From Paracyclopina nana (lineage: Eukaryota; Arthropoda; Copepoda; Cyclopoida; Cyclopettidae): a stretch of 64,000 nucleotides of DNA. The position numbers and the translations under genes are program-made. The notes beneath the pieces were generated by a model. It did no database searches. It had not been told where the DNA came from and saw nothing but the letters and a program-made list of their open reading frames with translations. Below are positions 23,213 through 33,673 of the stretch, piece after piece. The DNA lies in assembly GCA_019096065.1 (NCBI GenBank), contig JAGUCH010000004.1:3596001-3660000 (forward strand), written 5' to 3'. The stretch's first letter is position 1, and each line of letters begins with the position of its first letter.

Positions 23213-24230
23213 GATGATTCTCCAGATGCTGGCAGAAATCAGTGGCCTTCGGGCGGATTGCCTCCTCTTTGGCCTTTGCCTGGCCAAGTATTCAGAGTCT
23301 TCTTCAGATGAGTAACTATGATTGTTAGCAGACGAGCTGCCAAGAAGTGGCGCTCTTTGCTCAAGGCTGAACTCCTCCAGGATTCCTGCTGATTAGGTCC
23401 ACATGAAAAGAAAAGGAGAAATCTCCTTTATCAATATTGCAGCTAGCTGATACAGCCAAAACTGATCACAAGCTAAATAACATTTGTTCAGCAGTTGCGA
23501 GCTATTTTCATCTACTAGCATTAAACGTTCTCTGATTCAAATTATATTTAAGGTAACAAGATAATCTCATTGTGATGGGGATGATTATGTATTTATAATC
23601 TAAAAATGCACCACTGCGTAAACTCGGTATTTATATATGAGCCATTAGAGCATTGCTTAGGTACTTACATCACTTGAGAGTAGATGGAAATCATCAGTGC
23701 CTTAACAAAACAGAAAAGTGCTTGTGACACATTGTCAGCTAACTGGATGCAGCTAGGCTAGCACATTCAACAGCTTAAAGCAGACGTAGATAAGCATACA
23801 ATACAGAGTGGATATCACCTGCCCATGTTGAAATGAGTCATATTTTGTATAAATGCCCTATTATGCCAATTACTGAATAGAGAGCTGCACTAATATTACA
23901 GGTTTCTTATGCCTGAGCCTGAGTTCTAGAAGGTGAGGAAAATACTGAAAAAACAGCTTTGAATCTTTGATTTTTGAAGCACACTGTACTTTATACAGGT
24001 GACTCCGGCTTTTTCTTGAATTCATTTTAGCTGTTAGAGGAGAAAAGAGAGGCATTGCATTGAATATTGGCTCGAATTAATGATGCACGCAAAAGTTCGT
24101 TAAATTATTAATGTTACGCGAAAAAAGATGCTTTTTTAGGATTTTATTAAAAAATCGCAAAGTTTCACATATTGAATCTCGCAACCTTCTACTAAAATAT
24201 ATGCAATTATCGACATTTTCTGATACTGAA
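23213..24230. other. Spacer between RNASEK and the receptor gene
   Basis: Probably the RNASEK promoter and 5' UTR on the right-hand side of that gene, then AT-rich sequence. The frame open just upstream of RNASEK may contain an extra exon. Nothing else is recognised. Confidence 0.35.
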
Positions 24231-24262
24231 GATTTTTATTAATAAGTCAATTATTGTACAAT

Positions 24263-25183
24263 TTAGCAGTTCAATTGGTACACAGGGCTTTTTCTTAATC
24301 CTTGCTTCAGCCGTAAAATGGCAAATTTGCGCAGGTTTTTGTGGCTGGTGATGAACAAAATGGGGAGAAGTGCGTGAAATATTTGAATGGAGATCATGGT
24401 GACGATGACGAAAGACCATTCCGACGTCATTATTAGAGGGATGACGAAAAATACTGTAGAAGTACTAATGATCACCACCAATATGCCCAGCCTTAAGCTG
24501 CAGATTTTAAAAAGATCCTCCTCTGTGTCATGCAATTTCTTCTTGAAGAATCTCTTCATCCACCCGTTATTACTGCTGTCCATGTTTTCCAACTCGATAC
24601 AGCCTTGAAGACTAGCAAGCATGAGACATTCCAAAAAGGCCAAAATGGGCGGCACGCAGCCATAGAGGTCACTCCAGTTGTCAGCAAAACTATCCATAAA
24701 CTCTCCAGATCGAAGCAGTGGAAAGTACAGTGTTCTTGTGCAATCAGCCCAAACTGTCATGTCCAAGATGCCAGCAGCCACCGATGAGCAGAGTATCCAT
24801 GCACGAATATGCTTGATAGCCTTGTCCTCATTAAAGTTGAACCAAGACGTGTGAAAAATGCTGAAGTACTTAATAACGAAGAAGAGGAGTACGTTGAAAT
24901 GCATGGCAATTGCAGCAATGTCCATGAGTGTCATAACTGTGCAAGCGCCCACATCACTAAAGTGAGGCATGTGCATGGCATACACTGGGGCCATCTCAGA
25001 AATGAGGCTAAAAATCATGAAACATCGCTGACACTCGATTAGGCAAGTGTCTAGAAATGTTTGCATGCCATATGGTTTGTTGGTGAGGTAACATATTGAA
25101 ATGGATGCACAGCTTGATGAAATCAATGCTGTGATAACGTAGTTCAAAGTCAGCAAAATGCGAGCAGTGAGACCCAGCTCCAT
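24263..25183 (-). CDS. Seven-transmembrane receptor-like protein, single exon
   Basis: 306 residues, mostly hydrophobic, with about seven membrane segments (roughly 8-30, 45-68, 80-105, 125-148, 175-195, 235-258 and 265-285) and a basic C-terminal tail (HKNLRKFAILRLKQGLRK). This layout fits a rhodopsin-class-like or orphan chemosensory GPCR, but I see no clear DRY or NPxxY motif and cannot name a family. It is intronless. An AATAAA signal on the minus strand lies near 24235. Its first 29-30 codons and 1.46 kb of upstream sequence are duplicated at 54341-55877, on the far side of the retroelement. Confidence 0.7.
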   Translation of the reverse strand: MELGLTARILLTLNYVITALISSSCASISICYLTNKPYGMQTFLDTCLIECQRCFMIFSLISEMAPVYAMHMPHFSDVGACTVMTLMDIAAIAMHFNVLLFFVIKYFSIFHTSWFNFNEDKAIKHIRAWILCSSVAAGILDMTVWADCTRTLYFPLLRSGEFMDSFADNWSDLYGCVPPILAFLECLMLASLQGCIELENMDSSNNGWMKRFFKKKLHDTEEDLFKICSLRLGILVVIISTSTVFFVIPLIMTSEWSFVIVTMISIQIFHALLPILFITSHKNLRKFAILRLKQGLRKSPVYQLNC

Positions 25184-26640
25184 TCTTTCCCAACTCTCAC
25201 AAACAACTATGGTAAAATCATAAGTTCAATTAAATTGGATAATGTTTGTAGAGCAATTTTTGCTGCAGAGAGAAGATCACTTGGTTAAATAAAAGTATGC
25301 GCGCTATACGGCTCACATTGACTTGGCAAAGAACCTAACCCAAACTACTTACAACACGTAAGAATTATACAAATTGCTCTGATCACGCTGATCATAGTGA
25401 ACAAAATGGTCACCCAGAACACATTGTTTGTTCTGATCACTCTGATCACGCTGATCACAGTGAACAAAATGGTCACACAGAACACTCAGACTGCTGTGAT
25501 CACTCTGATCACGCTGATCACGCTGAACAAAATGGTCACCCAGAACACACAGATTGCTCTGATCACTCTGATCACGCTGATCACAGTTAACACACTGGTC
25601 CCACAGAACATGCTGATCACTCTGATCACGCTGATCACGCTGATCACGTTGATCACACTGATCACAGTTAACACACTGGTCCCACAGAACACACTGGTCC
25701 CACAGAACACGCTGATCACTCTGATCACTCTGATCACTCTGATCACGCTGATCACTCTGATCACGCTGATCACTCTGATCACGCTGATCACTCTGATCAC
25801 GCTGATCACTCTGATCACGCTGATCACTCTGATCGCGCTGATCTCGTTGATTGCTCTTATTACACCTGTCTTGGCTAGTACATTTTGGATTTTTAGAATA
25901 TGCTTATTTAACTAATTTGACTAAGTTTTGGTTGCATTTGTAGGCTGGCTCTGCAGACTTTGCCATTTTCGGCAAGCATGTGTCCCAATTGTCCAAAAAT
26001 AAGCCTATCACTTCCAATAACATATAGTTTTTAAAACGGTTCAGCGCAAAAGCGGCTCATTTTTTGGAGATAGTTAGCTACAATGACCCCCACTAGTTAG
26101 CTACAATGACCCCCACTAAAATTCAAAAATAAAACTTCAGTTAGTTCATAGTAAAATGACTAGGATGAACAGAAACGGAGATATAGCCATGCTAAAAGTT
26201 GATTACTACCAACTTGAATAATTACGCATAATAAGTTTGGCAGCAAATACCTCAATTTTGAGTACATTTTACAGACTTGCTTATAAAATAAAAAAGTTTG
26301 ATCCTCTTTTTTCAGATGGGGTCATTGCTATTAATAATCGCAAAATATTATAAACTGTAGGTGCTAGCCGTTTTTGAAAATTTTATGTTATGGGAAGCCA
26401 TAGGCCAGGATTTTCAAATTACTACCTAATGAACCTTAGAACAAAAGCTTTCAGAAAATGTATATTTTTGGGTGTTGAAAAGAGTTTGGGTTAGGACCTT
26501 CTTCAAGCCAACGTGGGCTGCAATTTAATCAACGAAAGTATCATTGGGTAAATTGAATTGATTTGTTCGTTAAATGGACTTTGAAAAAATCATCATTATT
26601 CCGAGTTCATCATGCGAGTAAGAAATATAAGGGACGGGAT
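25096..26640. repeat. Flanking duplication A1 (left copy)
   Basis: A direct repeat of about 1545 bases with its partner at 54341-55877. It begins inside the receptor coding sequence and runs through that gene's upstream region, including the minisatellite, to the edge of the left LTR. The first 1.34 kb is almost identical between copies. The last 0.2 kb carries about a dozen differences. Confidence 0.95.
25376..25862. repeat. GATCAC minisatellite, copy 1
   Basis: Tandem 9- and 18-base units of the type CTGATCACKCTGATCACT, with some longer variants containing AACAAAATGGTCACC and AACACACTGGTCCC. TGATCA palindromes recur every nine bases. Because the unit length is a multiple of three, it opens long spurious frames on both strands, which I do not annotate as genes. 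Confidence 0.95.
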
Positions 26641-27551
26641 GGTGTGCGACGGTCACACCCTCTGAAGCCTAGGATGGTTAGCATCGGCTTCATGGTCGCG
26701 GTACCGTTCGCAGCCTCCGGGTGCTGGCCGGATGTCTACCCGCCTTGGACCCAAAGCCGCAGCCTCGGTGCTCCAACTCTGGCGAGATACATCACATGGC
26801 AAGCTTCAGTGCTGTAGACCGGTGATTGGGCCTCCTACCCACGTCCTCAACGGCCTCAACAGCCTCAGACGAGGATGCATAACTGCCCAGGAAACCTCTA
26901 TACAAGTTATGGTCAAACAAAGTCAAACAGGGTTGTCTTATTCACTCAGCTTTTAACACCACACAAATTAATGGCAGCAAATACAAAGAAATAAGTACTG
27001 CAGTAAATATTCTTGTGGCCATCTTCTTCATGCCTCAGCACACTTTGGAGAACTTTGGTGGGACAATAGCAGGGCAGAGCTCACTCAATGGGCCATGTGC
27101 ACTTGGTCCATGTCTTGTTTCTCTGAAGTCCCCCATCGAACTCCCCGAGTCTTCTCCTTCTTCTCCACTCGATGCATTGCAGCAAGTTCCATCAGCTTCC
27201 ATCTGCTTCTCTCCGTTATTATGCAGCTGCAGGTCCTCTCTATATAGCAGCTAGCAACTCCTCCACACAATGGCTAGCAGCTTCTCCACTCAAGGTCAGG
27301 TGAATTGCCATAGGTAAGGCTCAACGCATAGGTAGTAGCAGCAGCAGCAACAACAATCAGAGAGTTGGAGGAGATGAAAAGGTGTTTTTTAAGAAAGGAG
27401 GTTTTGTGATTCTGAGGTGGTGATGTAGCGGTGAATGGGCAACCTTCCGGACTTCTGGCGGCTCCACGGGCTCCACGGTTTCCACAGGTTCCACTGGAGG
27501 GGTCCAATCAAGTCCTATTCTGGTCGTGACGTGCACCAGAGACATGATGTA
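26639..27551 (-). repeat. 3' LTR of the giant retroelement (left)
   Basis: A 913-base direct repeat of 53428-54340, with about three differences seen by eye (about 0.3%). It is GC-rich compared with the flanks. On the minus strand it has a TATATAG box about 310 bases in. The ends are not a clean TG...CA. The element reads right to left, so this is the 3' LTR. Confidence 0.93.
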
Positions 27552-27669
27552 CTTATTGCCCATCATTCCCCGGCCCTAACTTTTTCAGCTTTTGAAATAT
27601 TTTTTAAGCTCTAAAAATATAAAAAAGGTGTCATTTGTCGCATACATCACATTAAGGTTGATACAGTTA

Positions 27670-29529
27670 TTATACTAACGTCGCGCCTCCCAGGCCACTC
27701 ATTCGCACAGTAAGGCGCTGATTTTGATCAGCATCTTTCTTGCGATCTCCTCTATTGTAGCGAAACCGTGAACGGGACGTATTAGGTCTCACATAGCCTC
27801 CATCATCATAGCATCGGCTGCATACTCGCCGCCTTTTCCAAATCAAAATGCCCATACATGTGAATCCCAGTGCCGCAGACAATAGGCTCACCGTGAGGAT
27901 TATTTCCCAATTATTGAATAAACCTCCAAGTTCATCTTCAGGGAATTTTGTAAAGAACTTCACCATATCACTTTCCCAAGGAGAGTCCTCGTATCCAGTA
28001 CTTTGAGTTCCAAGGGAAACCTTGCAATTGCTAAGGATCTGGTAGGATCCTGGTTCCAATACCATCGAGTTCTTGAAGTCATTTAAACAAGTCCTATTAA
28101 TCATTGCACTTGAGACCAAATTTAAGAACCCTTTATAATTTGCACATCCCACATCAGTGAGCGTGTTAGTTTTAAGTGGTTCCAATTCACAGGCGTCAAA
28201 TGGGTCACCCAGAGCTAGCCCCAAAAGTACTTTAGCACAGTGTTGGACTCCTTCTGTCAAGTCAAAGTCCTTGTTTTCACACACGGTTAAATTATGGTCA
28301 TGAACGAAGCAATCACTATAGGTGGGTATTTCCCGAGACACGAACACTAGATCATTTCGGCGGGTCAAATACCTATCATGCAACAAGAATCCGTTTTTGC
28401 TTCGTGACACAATATGATATGTGACCTCTGGGGTAGGGTCCATTTCCTTATACCCGACTATTCCCTGAGTGACAAAATCTCCACTCTGCTCAGTATTCGC
28501 CAAAGGTTCATACACATTAGTAATGGTGGCCGCATTCCTGTCACTATTATGCGCCAGAGTTGGTATGCTGAACCGTGTGCCTGCCTGCCCAAAATTTCTG
28601 GCAAATTGCCCAACTGTGTCAGCATATGACAATACTTGCTGCAGATCATTTGGTATTAATCCAGACTTCAAAAAGACCTTGCTAAAACCTTTCAGTAGTC
28701 GAAAGGCCAAAGAAACTTTCGGTGGAACTCTCAGTGGAGTGGTATTTGCTATCATGCCATCGGTGAATTTTGTCGATTTACCTGATTCTGCTAAGGCCAT
28801 CACGGCGTTGTAGGCCTTTTCAAGGAAGCTTTTCCTCCCAGACAATTCAGATTTGACAAAGTCCTTATGGGTGATGACAAAGTCATTTTGGACACACATC
28901 GTTGCCTTCCCATCACTGTGTGGTGCATGGGCTTTAACCGAAGTCATGGTCTTCTGTCCTGGTCCCACAGTGAAATACCCCGTGATACACGGGTAACCTG
29001 CAATAATCTGATCGTCCGGTTTTTTCTCATACCCCACTTGGGGAAATGTGGTTTTTCCATCCAAGGACATAGGTACCTCATTGACAATCCGAAATTTCAC
29101 ACATAAAGTTACCTTAGGGGCAAGAGGGCTTTCCTTTGCAGTATAACGTAATAGTTCTAGAAAAACGTCCATGTCTTCATGAGTTTTAGGGGCAAATGGT
29201 ACAAACCCTTGACGTTTGGAACAAGCTTTGTCGATGGTGTTAGGGGTACTCTCTTCGCCAACTGCCAACATATTCCCAATATGGACCAAGTCCTCCTTGT
29301 CCTTAACTTCTTTTACCACGGTGTCAATATTATTCAGGACGCCAATTGTTGATTGCAAAAGGCCACTGTAATCCTTCGTATCTAACACCATAGCCTTTTT
29401 CACCATTCTAGGATGATGGACCACTCTAACTGGAACTAGGGCATGTCCAGAATGGCAAAGCGCCTCATCCAGTACAAACTGAGTATTTGGGTAGTTGGAT
29501 AGGCTCCAACCCCACAAAACAAAACTCAA
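27670..29529 (-). CDS. Envelope-like membrane glycoprotein of the retroelement
   Basis: A fossil part of the giant element. About 620 codons encode a Cys-containing ectodomain with N-glycosylation sites (for example NRTC, NLTV), a single membrane helix near residues 540-562, and a basic, Arg-rich cytoplasmic tail. This is type I membrane topology. Its place between the other frames and the 3' LTR is the env position. I do not recognise the glycoprotein family; capture from an RNA or DNA virus is possible but not shown. The upstream edge of the frame lies at the border of an inserted AT-rich TIR transposon, which separates it from its own leader region. Confidence 0.7.
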   Translation of the reverse strand: MSFVLWGWSLSNYPNTQFVLDEALCHSGHALVPVRVVHHPRMVKKAMVLDTKDYSGLLQSTIGVLNNIDTVVKEVKDKEDLVHIGNMLAVGEESTPNTIDKACSKRQGFVPFAPKTHEDMDVFLELLRYTAKESPLAPKVTLCVKFRIVNEVPMSLDGKTTFPQVGYEKKPDDQIIAGYPCITGYFTVGPGQKTMTSVKAHAPHSDGKATMCVQNDFVITHKDFVKSELSGRKSFLEKAYNAVMALAESGKSTKFTDGMIANTTPLRVPPKVSLAFRLLKGFSKVFLKSGLIPNDLQQVLSYADTVGQFARNFGQAGTRFSIPTLAHNSDRNAATITNVYEPLANTEQSGDFVTQGIVGYKEMDPTPEVTYHIVSRSKNGFLLHDRYLTRRNDLVFVSREIPTYSDCFVHDHNLTVCENKDFDLTEGVQHCAKVLLGLALGDPFDACELEPLKTNTLTDVGCANYKGFLNLVSSAMINRTCLNDFKNSMVLEPGSYQILSNCKVSLGTQSTGYEDSPWESDMVKFFTKFPEDELGGLFNNWEIILTVSLLSAALGFTCMGILIWKRRRVCSRCYDDGGYVRPNTSRSRFRYNRGDRKKDADQNQRLTVRMSGLGGATLV

Positions 29530-31412
29530 AATGAACCTGATTTAATCTTGATTTACTACGTATATTAAATCAGGTGTCTTGTAACAAGAATACTGATAAA
29601 AGCGTAACGCAACCGTTTCATAAAATTTTTCGCAAAACCTGATTTTTCAAAAATGGTTGTATCGACTATTTTTTATTTCTATTGTTGCTATTGCAATGTG
29701 CTGATATCAAATTCACTTTAAAATTTTTTATATTACTTATCGTTGTCTGAATAATTATTATTTACTTTTGAATAAATCCGGTTTTTATCTGGTTTAAATT
29801 GATTTCAACCACATTAAATACTTATTTGTTTTTGAATTTTTTTTTCAAATTTTTCTTTTCGGAGTTGTCTATTTATTACCTATTTATTGCCAATTATACT
29901 GATTAAATATACATTTAATATTGTTTTTTCACAAATATAATCAGTATAGTTAATGTAGTTGAAACTGATTACAAATACAATCTGTAAATGCTTTTTATGT
30001 GTATTTTATCTGAATTTAATGTCACTAATATACCATACCATTTATATTTTTATGTATTTATTAATCCCAATTAATTCAGTTGTTATTGTGTTTAATATAC
30101 ACTTCAATTATACTTTTGTCCCTTTAGCCATGGAGTGCATCAGGCTCAGGTCTTGCAAATAGGTGGAGAATAAATGAGCCAAAAATTTTCTGACTCACTC
30201 CATCACTAATTCTAGCTCATCAGACAAGAAGAAGTATGTTTTCAGTAATAAAATAAAATGACTGAATTGCTACAAGTCAGCAATCTTGCTCCATAAGATA
30301 TATATTTGAATAAAACTGAAGATCTCAGTTTTTCTTTGAAAATAAGAAGCATGACACTTTCTAACTCAGTTTTCATGTTGTTCTAAACAACATCTATTAA
30401 TGATGATTTTTGAAATCTTAAAGCCATTAAAAGTTATTGATAAGAACAATTTAGGAAAATTATTGAATTGCAAGCAGAGCCATCTCTGAACATTTTACTA
30501 AGTTGGATTTTAGTAGTGACTAATTAAATCAGTAGAATCTACATTTACACCTGATTTAATACACATATTGATTGTAGTGCCAATAATGTGTTGATGGCAA
30601 TTAGTGCAGAGTAGAAACTGTATTTAGAAGTGATTAAGAACATTGATTTTTTGCAATGACCCCAGGACAACAATATACATTAAATACTGACCTAGTAAAT
30701 CAGATAAATCTAGATGAAAACCTGATATAGTATACCTTAAAGATGCATTTGAAAAAGTCAATGAAAGACAATAAGTAGTGAGTAGGAATAGTAATTAGAG
30801 CTGATTAACAACTGCCAGAATTTGAAGGGACTTATGTGCCAGAATGTACATGAAATACTGGCCTAGTAAATCAGAGAAATCTACATAACAACCTGATATA
30901 GTATACAATTAATCAAAAGCAAACTAATTTTTTAAACAGACATAGTATACAGTTTTTTAAGTATTTGAAATACAAAAAATACTGATTTTATTGATGCAAT
31001 TTTATTAATAAAAATATTTTGACATACTGATTAAAAAAAAGGACGTTGAAATCAGTATTTTATCTGTTTACTACTGATAAAAAACTAAATAAAATGTGAT
31101 TCATAATTTGACAAATATCAAATAATGAACACATAAAATGAAGACCGGGATGCTTGATTAGTCATAAAATGGCAAAAAGTTATTAAAAAAATTAAGTATT
31201 TTGGAACAAAAAACATAACCAAAAAAGTACAAAATGTCAAATTTTAAAAATTCATAACTTTGGAAATAAAAATATCTGACGTAAATATTTGACATTGTAC
31301 ACATCTACACACACCATATTTGTAATTTATCACAAAAAATTTATAATTTATATGTATTTAATTTGCAACGGGGTTTACTACTGATTTACTACTGATTTTT
31401 TGTTTTGTGGGG
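29510..31412. mobile_element. AT-rich TIR transposon inserted in the retroelement (insert 1)
   Basis: 1.9 kb, very AT-rich and non-coding. Terminal inverted repeats are CCCCACAAAACAAAA and its complement, with AA on both sides as a possible two-base target duplication. Subterminal motifs of the CTGATTTAATAC / TTTACTACTGAT type recur throughout. A stretch near 30675-30730 is repeated near 30848-30905, a period of about 172. It shares end sequence and internal motifs with insert 2 at 40363-42642, so both belong to one non-autonomous family. Confidence 0.8.
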
Positions 31413-31698
31413 AAGTGCCAGGTCCCAGAAGGGTGAGTATGAATACCAATTCAAACGACATCTTACCAGCACAAATTCTGATCAGAAACTATATAGGCCC
31501 CAAGACCGCTAACTTTCCTTATAAACCCAGACAAGTGTGGGCACGCCACCTTGCTATGTCTAGACACTCTTTGCTTTTTGCCATTGGTTTTTATTATCAT
31601 AGCATGTCGACATGTATGGTAAAAAATTAAGAGTATTGGCCCACTACCAAGTATTTTATCAATATGTACAATTCGATTTTAAAGGGTAATTTCATTTT

Positions 31699-33075
31699 TC
31701 AGAACTGCCCAACAAATCCATTAATCGCCTCAGTGAATACCTTGATGTCGCTGGGGGTCATTTCCTCCATTTTAGTCTGGAGGAGATAGTTCACACGCTC
31801 CTTATTCTTATCGACTTTGGAGCGCTTAGCGTGCAATATGTCTGGTCCATTCGCTCCTGCGCCAAAAGGGCGCCCGCGAGCTACATCGGCGTACAGTCTA
31901 GGTCCTCGCCTTGGTTTTTGTTGCCAGGACTTCTCCACAAATGCGGCTAGCTTTTGGGGCCTGGCCCCGGCTGTGTACCTCACGCACTGCGGATATGTTC
32001 CAATGGCCCGATCAACAAACTGGGCTACCATGGTAGGCAGGAGTGCGGTCATGTCGATCTTCACGTCAAGTTTTCGTGGGGCTTGAGCCACACCATTGTT
32101 AAGGCAGGACGGCGGTCCCACATACAGTTGCAGGTAAGGTGACGTCAAATCATAGAACATCCGTGGATCCCAAAATGATGAGTCCAATGTTGGCATGATC
32201 TGAATGCAGCCTCGCTTGGTATAATGTTTGGAGACTACTACAGGGAGTTGAGCTCCACCCTGTCCACGAATTCCATGAACATAATACCCAACAGCTGTTG
32301 GGCTCTGGACGGCAGACCAACTTCTGACATTGGCCAACTTATGGACATTCTCGTCATATTCCATCTTGTCAGGCAAATTGTAGACTGGTAGATTGTCTAG
32401 CATCGGAAATATAACAAGGAAATCGGGAATCTCCCCACCTTTACTCACTGGCTCGATAATCAATTCAATGCAATCGAAGTTTTTCACCTTCAATGGCCTA
32501 CGGGCCTCGGTCCGTTCATAGGGTTCTCCATTTATCCGAATCGTCAGGTCAAAAGGCACCTCCTTTCCAACAGTCATGACCTCCTTCGTGGCTATCTTCA
32601 ACAGGCTTGCATCATAATGCTGCTGTATAGTAGCCCTAGTCCGGCTCGCCTCCCTCGTATAGGCCTGTAGCCCTTCCATGTGGGGAGGCCTGATCAAATC
32701 CTCAAATGGCAATGGGTACCCCAAACTGGAGGATACCCTTTCCAATGGGACCTCGAGGGGCTCCTCTTGGTCCTTGTGTCTAGTCGTCTGATTTTGAGCT
32801 TGGTTCTCATTATTGACAGTGGGCATGTTGCGATCCATAACTGGCTCATCGTCCTTAAGCAGCTCCCTAACTTCTTGTTCGTTGAATTCTCCAGTCTTAT
32901 CAGTCTCCATCATGGAGACCATTGCAGATTCTCCTTCAAGGGACTCAGTGATCAGGGACATCCTTAAGTTGTCAAGGCTGTTCAAGCTATCGCTCATTTC
33001 CAGACTGTTGCTATAAGAGCGTAAACTGCCCTTTTTATACGAATCCTTACAGGTATGCCCCACACTCTCGGGCAT
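31699..33075 (-). CDS. Unknown 458-codon protein of the retroelement
   Basis: An open frame inside the giant element. The N-terminal 120 residues are acidic and Ser-rich, and look disordered. Residues about 150-360 look globular, with beta-rich character (VPFDLTIRINGEPY, DFLVIFPMLDNLPVYNLP). The C-terminus is basic (QKPRRGPRLYADVARGRPF) and ends in a short helical segment. No signal peptide or membrane helix is seen. It could be a structural (matrix- or nucleoprotein-like) or regulatory product, but nothing I recognise proves this. It is transcribed divergently from the + strand gene cluster that starts near 33.2 kb. Confidence 0.6.
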   Translation of the reverse strand: MPESVGHTCKDSYKKGSLRSYSNSLEMSDSLNSLDNLRMSLITESLEGESAMVSMMETDKTGEFNEQEVRELLKDDEPVMDRNMPTVNNENQAQNQTTRHKDQEEPLEVPLERVSSSLGYPLPFEDLIRPPHMEGLQAYTREASRTRATIQQHYDASLLKIATKEVMTVGKEVPFDLTIRINGEPYERTEARRPLKVKNFDCIELIIEPVSKGGEIPDFLVIFPMLDNLPVYNLPDKMEYDENVHKLANVRSWSAVQSPTAVGYYVHGIRGQGGAQLPVVVSKHYTKRGCIQIMPTLDSSFWDPRMFYDLTSPYLQLYVGPPSCLNNGVAQAPRKLDVKIDMTALLPTMVAQFVDRAIGTYPQCVRYTAGARPQKLAAFVEKSWQQKPRRGPRLYADVARGRPFGAGANGPDILHAKRSKVDKNKERVNYLLQTKMEEMTPSDIKVFTEAINGFVGQF

Positions 33076-33361
33076 TTAAATGCGTGGGTTGTCCCTTTAA
33101 AAAAAAAACCCAAGGTCATTTTTTGTCTAGGTAAAAAAGAATAAGGTAACAGGACTTATGCCACTTCCTTATAAGATGGGCGCATGCGCGCACGCTCATC
33201 ATCTTATTGCACGGACATTCAACTTCCTAGGTCGCATGACTTAGCGAGGGTGCAACAGGCAGTTGCAACTCTCAGCTTTCACCTGCAGCCAATCACTCTC
33301 CCATCGGACTTCGTCCCAGTCGGTCCATTTTGTAATACTCCAGACTCATATTTTCTTAATC
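33076..33361. promoter_or_regulatory. Probable bidirectional promoter inside the retroelement
   Basis: About 290 bases between the divergent starts of the minus-strand 458-codon frame and the plus-strand cluster. It contains a GC-rich palindromic stretch (GCGCATGCGCGC) near 33180. No other role is visible. The promoter call is an inference from gene arrangement. Confidence 0.35.
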
Positions 33362-33637
33362 ATGGTATTGTTGGCCTGGGTCTCGCTAACTCCCGATGGC
33401 AGCTCAGCACAGGCTCCCACCGAGGCTACATCCAATTCACCCGCCGTGGATTCTGAGGTTATGCGCCCGATGGGCCCGTCACCTGATCTCCCTGAGGGTG
33501 ACATTCTCGATGTGGGGGCAAGGCCTGGCAGTGAGCCAGACCCTGTTGACCCGTTTGAAGTGGAGGTTTTTAATCCCCACGATTTGATGCCGGTGGTACC
33601 AAACAACTATCGCCCCGTATCCCCCCAGAGGGACTGA
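33362..33637 (+). CDS. Small Pro/Asp-rich secreted-type protein, antisense cargo
   Basis: 91 codons from an ATG at 33362. The start MVLLAWVSLTPDGSSAQA resembles a signal peptide with a cleavage site after Ala. The rest is acidic and Pro-rich. It lies opposite to gag and pol, only about 35 bases before the next plus-strand frame, so one transcript could carry both. Function unknown. Confidence 0.4.
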   Translation: MVLLAWVSLTPDGSSAQAPTEATSNSPAVDSEVMRPMGPSPDLPEGDILDVGARPGSEPDPVDPFEVEVFNPHDLMPVVPNNYRPVSPQRD

Positions 33638-33673
33638 GTCGATGAGATATTCAACTATCATCGGTATGGGATC

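Noticed and set aside
25397-25915. Long Leu-Ile-Thr-repeat reading frames on both strands (also at 54642-55151)
   Set aside because: They are produced by the 9/18-base minisatellite, whose unit is a multiple of three; no gene signals surround them.
25096-26640. The A1/A2 blocks as part of the LTRs
   Set aside because: LTRs must have the same internal order at both ends. Here the order is A-LTR...LTR-A, and A contains host receptor coding sequence.
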